Assembly (NCBI GenBank): GCA_036741775.1
Contig: DAINRQ010000002.1
Coordinates: 1-64,000 of the forward strand
Direction of reading: 5' to 3'
Length of the DNA stretch: 64,000 nt
Origin: JAJKIV01 sp036741775
GTDB taxonomy: Bacteria; Gemmatimonadota; Gemmatimonadetes; Gemmatimonadales; Gemmatimonadaceae
A model generated the notes under the pieces. It did no database searches and was not told the origin of the DNA. It was given only the letters and a program-made list of their open reading frames with translations. The number at the start of each line of letters is the position of its first letter. Position 1 is the stretch's first letter. The position numbers and the translations under genes are program-made. Below are positions 26,066-33,745 of the stretch, in pieces.

Positions 26066-26187
26066 ACCTAACGCCCGAAGTTGAGTTGTAATGAAGCGGC
26101 TGGCCACCCCGGCAACGTGGTGGCAGTGTTGCGCCCCACACGGTGTAACGCGGTCAACGCCGCAAGGCACAGCCGGAAGGCCAGCCG
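26066..26187 (-). other. Second attC-like end, ACCTAACG plus 9-bp dyad
   Basis: ACCTAACG (26066-26073) is followed by CCCGAAGTTGAGTTG, close to the sequences after the cores at 25386 and 30661. A perfect dyad CGGCTGGCC (26097-26105) / GGCCAGCCG (26179-26187) lies inside. The outer partner of the core is missing; at the expected place the IS110 remnant begins (GTTATGA, 26188). This suggests a site interrupted by insertion. Confidence 0.35.
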
Positions 26188-26189
26188 TT

Positions 26190-26335
26190 ATGAATACGAT
26201 CGGGCTCGATCTCCACAAGCCCGAGAGCCAGCTAGCTCTGCATCCTCACCAGTGACGGCGAACGGATCGAACGCCGGATCGCCCCACACGGGCGCGCTTC
26301 ATCGAGGTGCTGGCGCGCCGGCATCCCACGCCCTT
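26190..26335 (+). pseudogene. IS110-family transposase N-terminal remnant
   Basis: From ATG 26190 the frame reads MNTIGLDLHKPESQLA, the DEDD-type start of IS110 transposases (usually GVDLHKRESQLCI). One frameshift gives LCILTSDGERIERRIA and another TRARFIEVLARRHPTPFML, both in IS110 order. An in-frame stop and two frameshifts show it is dead. The remaining about 250 codons of the family are absent. IS110/IS1111 elements lack terminal inverted repeats, and none is seen. Confidence 0.7.
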
Positions 26336-26339
26336 CATG

Positions 26340-26473
26340 CTTTTCCGTGGCCGTGCGCATCGCCACGCCGCAGCCATCGAGCTTGATGCCGTCCGCCGAC
26401 GGGGGAGGCCGCGGACGAATTATCAAGTGCCGGCACGCCAGGGTTGTTACCATCAGTGCATAGGAGACTGAAC
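26340..26473. other. Intergenic tail between IS110 remnant and AraC gene
   Basis: No gene is seen. AGGAG at 26463-26467 serves the AraC start. The AT-rich AATTATCAAG (26417-26426) may be part of a promoter, but no convincing -35/-10 pair was found. Confidence 0.4.
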
Positions 26474-27313
26474 ATGTCGCTTCCAGACAAGGCACTCTGG
26501 ATCATAGAGCGCAATTCTACCCAACCCCTCACGCTCGACGGCATCGCCGCGGCGTGCGGTGTCTCACGGTCTCATTTGGCCCATGCCTTTGGCACCGCGA
26601 CGGGCCTGTCAGTCATGCAATACGTGCGCGCGCGTCGCCTGACTGCAACCGCGCAGGCACTCGCGGCCGGCGCGCGTAACATCCTCGCTCTCGCACTGGA
26701 GGCGGGCTACGGTTCGCACGAAGCATTTACACGCGCGTTCCGCGAGCGCTTCCAGCAAACCCCCGAGAGCGTGCGCGAGCAGCGCAGTGTCGACGGACTC
26801 GAGCTCCTTGGCCCACTCGAGCTGCGTCCCCACGCCAATGTCCGCCTCGATCCGCCTCGTATCGTCGACAGCCAGGTCGTACGCGTCGTCGGCCTCGCCG
26901 AGCGCTGCTCCTTCGACACGACCATCACGATCCCCGCGCAGTGGCAGCGGTTCATGGAGCTCTACCCGGCCATTCCCCATAAGCGCGACCACATTCCCAT
27001 CGGCGTGAACTACAGCGCGGACGACGACGGTCAGTTCCAGTACATGTGCGGCGCCGAGGTGCACCGCTTCGGGGAGGGGGACCACGCCCGAGGGCTCCTG
27101 CATCTGGAGATCCCGCCTCGACAGTACGCGGTGTTCGAGCACCGTGGGCACGTGTCCACGATCTACGAGACTTACCGCAGCATCTGGAGCGATGCGATGC
27201 CCACCACCGGCCGCTCCGTGGCGGATGCTCCGGTCATCGAGCGGCACAATCCAACCTTCGACCCGCGCACGGGAGAGGGTGGGCTGACGTTGTGGATACC
27301 CCTGACCTCGTGA
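26474..27313 (+). CDS. AraC-family regulator with GyrI-like effector-binding domain
   Basis: A 279-residue protein from ATG 26474 (AGGAG upstream). The N-terminal 100 residues are two helix-turn-helix units: LDGIAAACGVSRSHLAHAFG and ILALALEAGYGSHEAFTRAF, then FQQTPESVREQ. Residues about 110-279 match the GyrI-like/effector-binding domain that follows AraC HTH in Rob-type regulators (VRVVGLAERCSFD, PIGVNYSADDD, YAVFEHRGHVSTIYETYRSIW). Rob-type proteins sense small molecules and control efflux or detoxification. It lies 49 nt upstream of the amidase, which may be its target. Confidence 0.88.
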   Translation: MSLPDKALWIIERNSTQPLTLDGIAAACGVSRSHLAHAFGTATGLSVMQYVRARRLTATAQALAAGARNILALALEAGYGSHEAFTRAFRERFQQTPESVREQRSVDGLELLGPLELRPHANVRLDPPRIVDSQVVRVVGLAERCSFDTTITIPAQWQRFMELYPAIPHKRDHIPIGVNYSADDDGQFQYMCGAEVHRFGEGDHARGLLHLEIPPRQYAVFEHRGHVSTIYETYRSIWSDAMPTTGRSVADAPVIERHNPTFDPRTGEGGLTLWIPLTS

Positions 27314-27362
27314 TCGATCGTGCGATCGATCGTGGTCGTGTCAACGATGAGGCTGACCGGAA

Positions 27363-28583
27363 ATGCACTACGACAGCATTGGCGCACTGAGCAGGCGCAT
27401 CCAGGAACGGACAGTATCGCCCATCGAGGTGGTCGACGCCTGCCTGAAACGAATTGCAACGTTGAATCCCGTACTGAACGTGTTCATCACCGTCATGGCC
27501 GATGTTGCACGGAATCAGGCAAAGGAAGCCGAGGCAGAAATCAAGGCCGGGGGGTGGCGAGGCCCGCTGCACGGGGTGCCGGTGGCGGTGAAGGATTTCT
27601 ATGACACCGCTGGCGTGACGACGACCGCCGGGTTCGAGCAGTTCAAGGACCGAGTGCCGGAGACCGACGCCGAAGCCGTCAGCAGACTGAGACGAGCCGG
27701 CGCGATCGTCATTGGCAAGACCAACATGGATGCACTCGGCATGGCGACAACGGGGTTGACCAGCTACTTCGGTCCGGTGCGCAACCCGTGGAATAGCGAC
27801 TACGTGACTGGTGGCTCCTCGGCCGGCTCGGCGGCTGCGGTGGCCGCTGGGCTGTGCTTCGCGACACTCGACACCGATGCCGTTGGTTCGGTGCGTCTAC
27901 CGGCAGCGTGCTGCGGCGTGGTGGGATTCAAGGGGAGCGCGGATTTGATAAGTCTCAAAGGAATTCTGGGTGATCAGCCGCCTGATGACTTCGTCCGCTG
28001 GATGGCCCACGCCGCGGTGACGACTCGTAGCGCCTTGGATACGGCGCTCGTGCTGAATGCGGTGACTGCGCGCGACGAGAATTTTGTCGCCGGAGTCACC
28101 GAGGCCGACACGACAGTGCGAATCGGCGCTGGCAACAATTTTACTGCCGATGCCGAAGTCAAACGGGCATTCGACAACGTCGTGGTCGCCCTCAGGGACG
28201 CTGGATACCACATTCGTGAGGCCGCCGTGCCGTTTGGCGACGCCAGCCAGGGCAGCATGGCCAACATCGAGGCCGACCGGCGCGGCATTGCAGCCGAGGC
28301 CTTTGCGGATGTCGACGTCATCCTGCTCCCGACGTTGGACTCGACTGTTCCAACCGTCGCGGAGGCAGCGACGAACCCGGAGCAAGGCGTTTCCGCCGAA
28401 ACCACTGCGTTTGCCAACTACTACAGCCTGCCGGTCGCGAGTGTGCCCTGCGGGTTCGATAGACACAACATGCCCATCGGCCTGCAGATCGTTGGCAAAC
28501 CCGGCGACGAACGCACGGTTCTGAACGTTGCCCACCAATACGAGCGCGTCGCGAAACTCGGGTCGATGCATCCGATTGCGTAG
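27363..28583 (+). CDS. Amidase signature-family hydrolase
   Basis: A 406-residue protein. The Ser-cisSer-Lys triad is visible: Lys77 in VAVKDF, Ser152 in the GGSSAGSAAAVAAG loop, and Ser176 in AVGSVRLPA. Members hydrolyse amides, including GatA, nicotinamidase-like and acylamidases; substrate here is unknown. Length is at the short end of the family (often 450-490), owing to a reduced middle segment after residue 210 and not to loss of the catalytic core. It probably shares a transcript with the AraC regulator upstream and the dehydrogenase downstream (45-nt gap). Confidence 0.87.
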   Translation: MHYDSIGALSRRIQERTVSPIEVVDACLKRIATLNPVLNVFITVMADVARNQAKEAEAEIKAGGWRGPLHGVPVAVKDFYDTAGVTTTAGFEQFKDRVPETDAEAVSRLRRAGAIVIGKTNMDALGMATTGLTSYFGPVRNPWNSDYVTGGSSAGSAAAVAAGLCFATLDTDAVGSVRLPAACCGVVGFKGSADLISLKGILGDQPPDDFVRWMAHAAVTTRSALDTALVLNAVTARDENFVAGVTEADTTVRIGAGNNFTADAEVKRAFDNVVVALRDAGYHIREAAVPFGDASQGSMANIEADRRGIAAEAFADVDVILLPTLDSTVPTVAEAATNPEQGVSAETTAFANYYSLPVASVPCGFDRHNMPIGLQIVGKPGDERTVLNVAHQYERVAKLGSMHPIA

Positions 28584-28628
28584 GCACGCCCGTCACCTTC
28601 ATCACATGCAACTCTGACTCGCGCAACC

Positions 28629-29627
28629 ATGGAAATCGCGGCGTATGCGATCAACGAGCCGGGCGGCACAGCAGAGCCCTTTGTGTATGAGACGTCGCTC
28701 GGGAGCGCAGACGTTCTCGTTAGGATCACGCACCGAAGCCTGGCGAGGGGCGACATCCAGTTCATTGACAATGCCTGGGGTGATACCCGGTTCCCGCTGG
28801 TCCCCAGCCATGAAATCATTGGCATCGTCGAAGAGGCAGGCTCCGAGGTCGCCAGCCTGCGCCCTGGTGATCGTGTCGGCATCGGGTACCAGCAGTGGGC
28901 GTGTTTCGAATGCGCCTTCTGCACACAGGGCAGAGAGCAGCTGTGCGCCAGGCAGAAAGTCATCGCCGTCGACTGCTACGGCGGCCTGGCGGAACGCATC
29001 GTCGTCGATTGTCGGTTCGCATTCCGACTCTCGCCGCAGCTCGACGCGGCCGCATCGACTCCCCTGCTCTCCTCGGGCCTGACCGTATATGCGGGGATCC
29101 TGCGCGCTGGATTGCCTGACGGCTCCCGCGCAGCGGTGCTGGGCGCCGGAGGACTCGGTCATCTGGCAATCCAGTTCCTGCACGGGATGGGGCACAGCGT
29201 GACCGCGTTCTCGCATTCGCCTAACAAGCGAGGGCTGATCGAGCGCCTGGGAGGAGCATTCGCGGACAGCGCCGACACGGAGCGCCTGATCGACTACAAC
29301 GGCGCGTTCGACTTCATCCTCTCGACGCTGAACGTCTCGTTCGACCTCGACTCGTTCGTCAGAATGCTGTCACCGGAGGGGCAGCTCTGCCTGGTCGCGT
29401 CGCCGTTGGAGCCATTGTCGCTCAGCGGCGGTCGATTGAACAATTCCCGGCGATCGATTTATGGAAACTACATCGGTAGCCGGACCGAGACCGCGGCGAT
29501 GCTCGACTTCGCGACGACGCATGGCATCGGGGCCGTCGTCGAGGTGATGCCGTTCGCTCGAGTGAACGACGCCATTGACCGGGTCCGTAGAAGAGATGTC
29601 GCGATGAGTCTCGTGCTGGAGAGCTAG
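28629..29627 (+). CDS. Zinc-type alcohol dehydrogenase family protein lacking the catalytic Cys
   Basis: A 332-residue MDR protein. The structural zinc lobe is complete (CFECAFCTQGREQLC with four Cys). The Rossmann GAGGLGHLAIQF is present. At the catalytic zinc site the usual ThrHisCysGlyValCysHisSerAsp is replaced by THRSLARGD, so the first ligand Cys is Ala and the proton-relay His is Arg, while PSHE keeps the His-Glu. Overall it is nearest to the cinnamyl-alcohol dehydrogenase/YahK group (IDNAWG, FPLVPSHEIIGIVEEAG). Either the zinc site is altered or the enzyme works by a different mechanism. CGTTAGG at 28718 lies in frame just before the changed site. Confidence 0.82.
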   Translation: MEIAAYAINEPGGTAEPFVYETSLGSADVLVRITHRSLARGDIQFIDNAWGDTRFPLVPSHEIIGIVEEAGSEVASLRPGDRVGIGYQQWACFECAFCTQGREQLCARQKVIAVDCYGGLAERIVVDCRFAFRLSPQLDAAASTPLLSSGLTVYAGILRAGLPDGSRAAVLGAGGLGHLAIQFLHGMGHSVTAFSHSPNKRGLIERLGGAFADSADTERLIDYNGAFDFILSTLNVSFDLDSFVRMLSPEGQLCLVASPLEPLSLSGGRLNNSRRSIYGNYIGSRTETAAMLDFATTHGIGAVVEVMPFARVNDAIDRVRRRDVAMSLVLES

Positions 29628-29701
29628 CAGGCAGCGCGATCGAGCCCCTTCAAGCGTTACCCATGTCCTCAGACACTTCTGTTACCTATCTCTCCGGCTG
29701 C

Positions 29702-30631
29702 TCACTGCGGGCTGAGGTTGTGCGTCCTGAGCCACTGTAATGTGATACGCAGGACCTCTGTCTCCCGCCCTCGGAACTGGTGTGCCGCGGCGTCCATCTT
29801 TCCGTCCTTGATGTCAGGTAGCAGTACGTACTCGAGATTCTTGTTTGCTTCCTGCAGCAGCTGCTGCGCTGGCGGAATCGTCGCCAGGTAAGGATCGGCG
29901 GGGTCGCGAATCGCGAGGATGGGTCGGCCCTGAACCTTGTTGATAATCTCGACCGGGACCGCCTTGGTATCAGGGCCGGCTCTGTTGAGAAACGCCTCGT
30001 AAGTGCTGGGCCTGGGCCGCCCGCCGGGACGTATTGGCGGCAGCAGAAATGTCTCTGTGCCTCGCCCTGCTGCAACCATCTCCTTTGCCTGAGCGACAGC
30101 CCGGTCATACTCGGACTGGGAACTGAACGACCTCGTGAGCCCGTCGCGCTTGTAACCATGCGGTCCGTAGAGGATGATCGCTTCGACGCGTGCGTCGTCG
30201 GACCCCGTCACGTAGTAAGGAGCTGTCAACGTACCGTAACTGTGCCCTGCTAAAATGATCGCTTGAGCGCCGCGCGCTGCTAAGAAGTCAATCATGTATT
30301 TATGATCCATGGCGGACGGCTCAAACTTGTGATACCACTGCTCCTGCGCATGATCGCGGCGGTTCATCGACAGGGCGATATAGCCAGAGCGGGCGAAGTT
30401 CTCACCGAGCCAAACGAGCAAGTCATCGTAAAATTCGGAGCCTGCGCCGGGAGCGATGACAATTCCTAGGCGCGCCTTACCGCTGACCGGTTTCCACAAC
30501 GCCCCATGTAATGTTATGCCGTCATTGGTCTTTACTGTGACCAACTCGCTCTTGATTTGCGCCTGAGCAAAGGAGCTCGCCTGAGCCGAGGAGATGAAAC
30601 CTAGAGCAAGCAGTATCAGGCAACGTTTCAT
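29702..30631 (-). CDS. Exported alpha/beta hydrolase
   Basis: A 309-residue protein from ATG 30631 with a signal peptide (residues 1-23, CLILLALGFISSAQASSFAQ). The nucleophile elbow is GHSYGT (Ser131), and an oxyanion loop PGAGSEF lies at 61-67. Acid and base are probably in the C-terminal half (IRDPADPYL; a His in AAHQFRG). Resembles dienelactone hydrolase-like or peptidase-like serine hydrolases. Base use differs from neighbours: many A/T third positions and T-rich runs, so recent transfer is likely. ACCTAACG, in the form shared with the attC-like elements, is 30 bases upstream of the start. Confidence 0.82.
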   Translation of the reverse strand: MKRCLILLALGFISSAQASSFAQAQIKSELVTVKTNDGITLHGALWKPVSGKARLGIVIAPGAGSEFYDDLLVWLGENFARSGYIALSMNRRDHAQEQWYHKFEPSAMDHKYMIDFLAARGAQAIILAGHSYGTLTAPYYVTGSDDARVEAIILYGPHGYKRDGLTRSFSSQSEYDRAVAQAKEMVAAGRGTETFLLPPIRPGGRPRPSTYEAFLNRAGPDTKAVPVEIINKVQGRPILAIRDPADPYLATIPPAQQLLQEANKNLEYVLLPDIKDGKMDAAAHQFRGRETEVLRITLQWLRTHNLSPQ

Positions 30632-30660
30632 TGGACCGCTCTCCATTGAAACCCAGAGCA

Positions 30661-30755
30661 ACCTAACGCATGAAGTCGAGCTGCGAGCGCCTTTGAGGCG
30701 GGCACCGCGATGCTGACAGTACACCGGACCTCACCAACCGTACAACCTCGCTCGC
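30661..30755 (-). other. Third attC-like core with inner dyad
   Basis: ACCTAACGCATGAAGTCGAG (30661-30680) shares its core and the following bases with the elements at 25386 and 26066. GCTGCGAG (30681-30688) pairs perfectly with CTCGCAGC (30751-30758 region). No matching CGTTAGGT is found to close the outer stem. Possibly a decayed cassette site. Confidence 0.3.
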
Positions 30756-30798
30756 AGCGCGCCACCACGATGGTACTCCGGGCTGACCGACCGCCCGG

Positions 30799-31170
30799 CT
30801 ACACGTGCTGATCGACCAGAATCGGATTCCCGTCCGGATCCACCGCGATGAAGCTCGCCGGCCCCGTCGTGCTCTCGTCCGCCTCGCTCACCAGCGTCAC
30901 CCCCTCCGCCTTGAGCCGGCGCTGCAGATCACGCACATCCGTGAACCGCTCCACCTTCGCGGCGTTCTGGTCCCACCCCGGATTGAACGTCAGGATGTTC
31001 TTCTCGAACATCCCCTGAAAGAGCCCGATCACGTGATCGCCGTTCTTGAGAATGAGCCAGTTCTGCGACGCATCCCCCCCGAACGGCTTGAACCCGAACT
31101 TCTCGTAGAACTGCCGCGATGCTTCCAGGTCCTTCACCGCAAGGCTGATCGAAAAGGCGCCGAGCTCCAT
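30799..31170 (-). CDS. VOC/glyoxalase-superfamily protein
   Basis: A 123-residue protein from ATG 31170 (GGGAGCGGG upstream). Typical VOC halves: FSISLAVKDLEASRQFYEKF at the start and FIAVDPDGNPILVDQHV at the end. Metal-ligand positions are partly kept (Asp and Glu/His not all clear), so it may bind a small molecule without being an enzyme. It lies 52 nt downstream of the beta-propeller gene on the same strand. Confidence 0.87.
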   Translation of the reverse strand: MELGAFSISLAVKDLEASRQFYEKFGFKPFGGDASQNWLILKNGDHVIGLFQGMFEKNILTFNPGWDQNAAKVERFTDVRDLQRRLKAEGVTLVSEADESTTGPASFIAVDPDGNPILVDQHV

Positions 31171-31222
31171 GTCCCGCTCCCTCGTGTGGGGCCGCAGAAC
31201 ATGGCGTCTGATCGCGCCGCCC

Positions 31223-32305
31223 TCAACGTGTGGCCGCTGACGGCGTCGGACCCCAGGCAGCGCCGTCGATCCGCCGGCCGATGCGGTGCCGCGCCACCAC
31301 CCGCCGCTCCTCGATGTCCACAATGGTCACCAGCCCGGGCTGAAGCTGCGCGACGACCGCGATGCGGCTGTCCGCCAACGGCTTCGCCTGCCCCGCGTCC
31401 CGCAGATCCGCGATGCTGCCGAGCACGCGTCGCGAGGCGACGTCCACCACCTTCACTTCCCTGCACCGCAGGTCGGTGATCAACGCACGCCGACCATCGG
31501 GCGTGATCGAAAGCCGCTCCGTGCTCCCGAACCCCGGCAGCGTCGCGAGCACCTTCCCCGTTTCACCGTCGATGACGCGCACGAGTCGCTCGTCGCGGAA
31601 CGCCACCCACGCCTCGCGACCATCCGGGGTCACCGCGATCCCTTCGGCCGGCGGTGCGGCGACCGTGAACTCGCGGACGAGCGTGTGCGCCCCGAGGTCG
31701 AGGCGCGATACGGTGCCTTCGCCCTGATTCGCGGTGAACGCGGTCCGCCCATCGGCGGCGACCGCGAGGTTGTGCGACCCCACGCCTCCCGTCGGTGTCG
31801 CCGCGATCACCTGGCCCGTCTCGACGTCCACCTCGACCACGTGCCTGCTCGTCTGCGTGGTGACGACAACACGCTTCGAGGAGCCTGGGAGGAACATCAC
31901 GTCGTGCGGCCCACGGTGGGGGCCGAGGTCGATGACTCGCGCCACACGCTTGTTGATGAGGTCGATGACCGCCAGGCGCTGCCCGTCGAACTCGAAGTTC
32001 CCCTGGTAATCGCCGAAGTCCGCGGCAACGCCCCACCGCCCGTCCGGCGACACTGCGACCTCGTGCGGGTCCTCGATCCCGGCCTTGATCGTCGTCACCG
32101 CGCCGCTCGCGAGGTCGAGCATCGAAACGATCCCCGAGTTGCCGTGAGAGACGAACACGGTGCCCGTCGTCAATGATACGCCGGCACGCGAAGTAGCTCG
32201 GCCCGCGTCGGTCGAGCCTGCGCTGCAGGATTGCGCGCGGCCTTCGCTGGCTGCCACCACGCATGCAATGACCGCGAGTGCAACAGCAATCCCGTATCTC
32301 ATCAT
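31223..32305 (-). CDS. Exported YVTN/YncE-type beta-propeller protein
   Basis: A 360-residue protein from ATG 32305 with a signal peptide (residues 1-25). About seven 40-residue blades follow, each with a variant of VAVSPDGR...V.DxxxxxVxxxI, for example PHEVAVSPDGRWGVAADFGD and ERLSITPDGRRALITDL. YVTN/YncE proteins bind DNA, cofactors or surface ligands; the role is open. The gene is divergent from the membrane-bound AraC gene with 133 nt between starts, so that regulator may control it. Confidence 0.83.
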   Translation of the reverse strand: MMRYGIAVALAVIACVVAASEGRAQSCSAGSTDAGRATSRAGVSLTTGTVFVSHGNSGIVSMLDLASGAVTTIKAGIEDPHEVAVSPDGRWGVAADFGDYQGNFEFDGQRLAVIDLINKRVARVIDLGPHRGPHDVMFLPGSSKRVVVTTQTSRHVVEVDVETGQVIAATPTGGVGSHNLAVAADGRTAFTANQGEGTVSRLDLGAHTLVREFTVAAPPAEGIAVTPDGREAWVAFRDERLVRVIDGETGKVLATLPGFGSTERLSITPDGRRALITDLRCREVKVVDVASRRVLGSIADLRDAGQAKPLADSRIAVVAQLQPGLVTIVDIEERRVVARHRIGRRIDGAAWGPTPSAATR

Positions 32306-32438
32306 TTCGGTACCACCTCGTCTGTTGCGGGCGACGCTACAAGCGTCGTCGCGCGCTGCGCAACGCATGAGGGACGAGCCACTCCCGCAGCGGGGTGAGA
32401 TATGGAATCGACGCCTCCGCCGCCCCATTTTGTGAGTA

Positions 32439-33680
32439 ATGGCGAGCCTCACCCTCGACTGGCTCCACGTCATCGCCCTCCTCGGCGCCCTCCAGGGCGT
32501 GTTCCTGGCGGCGGTGCTCGCGACGAAGCGAAGCAATCGCACCGCGAATCGCCTGCTGGCCGTAACGATGGCGTCCTTCTCGATTTCCATGGCCACCGGC
32601 GTGTACCACGCCGTCGGGCTCGTGGACGTCTTCCCGCACTTCTTCGGCGCCGGGTACCCACTGCCCTTCGTTTTCGGTCCGCTCATCTACCTGTACGCCG
32701 TCACCGCCGCCGACCGCTCTCGCCGGCTCACGTGGCGCGACGCGCTGCACTTCCTTCCGTTCGTGACGTTGGTGATCGCGGCGCTCCCCATTTACCTCAT
32801 GAGTGGGGCCGAGAAGATCGCGTTCTACGAGGGGCTCGAGAACGGTGAGGTCCCGCTCCTTCTCTCGATCGCCGATCCGCTGAAGCTCATCTCCGGTGTC
32901 ATCTACACGGCCGTCACCATCCTTTTCCTGCGGCGCCACCGCGAACGGGTGAAGGAGAGCTACTCGTCGGTGGGACGCGTCAACCTGCGCTGGCTGCTGT
33001 GGCTGGTCGCCGGGGCCGCAACTATATGGATGCTGGCAGTCGCGTTTCAGCTCCTGGAATCAACCGGCGTGATGCGCGGGCTGCGCGGGGACGACTTCAT
33101 CGCGCTCGGCCTCGCCGTTGTCGTCTACGGCGCCGGGTACATGGGGCTACGGCAACCGGAAGTGTTCCGGTACGAGACCGCCGAGCATCGGGTGCCAGTG
33201 GAGCTATTGCGTCAGGCCGGCCGCCCGTCGCCCATGAGAGATGAGACAGTTGTTGCCGTTCCGGCGCCGGCCGGCAGCCCAGACGAGGCGCCTGACGCGA
33301 CGCCGCGCTACGAGCGGTCGGGGCTCACGGACCAGGAGGCGGAGCGTCTCGAGGACGAGCTGACAGTCGTGATGGAGAAGGAGCAACCGTGGCGGGACAG
33401 CGACCTGACGCTCGCCGATCTCGCCGACCGACTTTCGACCACGCCGCACAAGCTGTCCGAGGTCCTCAACTCACAGCTCGGCCAGACGTTCTATGACTTC
33501 GTGAACGGCTACCGGGTCCGGGAGGTCCAGCGGCGAATCGCGGCGGGCGAGGCACGAAAGGTCACCATGCTCGCCCTCGCGCTGGACGCGGGGTTCGCGT
33601 CCAAGTCCACGTTCAACGTGGCGTTCAAGAAGCACACGAATCAGACCCCGTCGGGCTACAAGCAGGCGGCGGGAATGTAG
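32439..33680 (+). CDS. Membrane-bound AraC-family regulator
   Basis: A 413-residue protein. Residues 1-245 hold about seven membrane helices (VIALLGALQGVFLAAVLA, FVTLVIAALPIYL, LVAGAATIWMLAVAF and others). Residues about 300-413 form the AraC DNA-binding part: LTLADLADRLSTTPHKLSEVLN and the second helix pair MLALALDAGFASKSTFNVAF, ending HTNQTPSGYK. Such proteins resemble regulators that sense a membrane signal directly. The divergent beta-propeller gene is the nearest candidate target. Confidence 0.87.
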   Translation: MASLTLDWLHVIALLGALQGVFLAAVLATKRSNRTANRLLAVTMASFSISMATGVYHAVGLVDVFPHFFGAGYPLPFVFGPLIYLYAVTAADRSRRLTWRDALHFLPFVTLVIAALPIYLMSGAEKIAFYEGLENGEVPLLLSIADPLKLISGVIYTAVTILFLRRHRERVKESYSSVGRVNLRWLLWLVAGAATIWMLAVAFQLLESTGVMRGLRGDDFIALGLAVVVYGAGYMGLRQPEVFRYETAEHRVPVELLRQAGRPSPMRDETVVAVPAPAGSPDEAPDATPRYERSGLTDQEAERLEDELTVVMEKEQPWRDSDLTLADLADRLSTTPHKLSEVLNSQLGQTFYDFVNGYRVREVQRRIAAGEARKVTMLALALDAGFASKSTFNVAFKKHTNQTPSGYKQAAGM

Positions 33681-33701
33681 GCGAACGGCGCAAGGCCATT
33701 C

Positions 33702-33720
33702 AACGGCGCAGAGCGCCGTT
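33702..33720. terminator. Hairpin AACGGCGC-AGA-GCGCCGTT between convergent genes
   Basis: A perfect 8-bp stem with a 3-nt loop sits 22 bp after the AraC stop and before the convergent monooxygenase-like gene stop. No T tract follows. The right arm runs into CGTTAGGC, so the motif forms part of the hairpin. Confidence 0.45.
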
Positions 33721-33745
33721 AGGCGTCAGGCGCCTTCTCAGGCCC

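Noticed and set aside
25120..31200. A working integron with integrase
   Set aside because: No tyrosine recombinase frame is present in the window; only attC-like sequence is seen.
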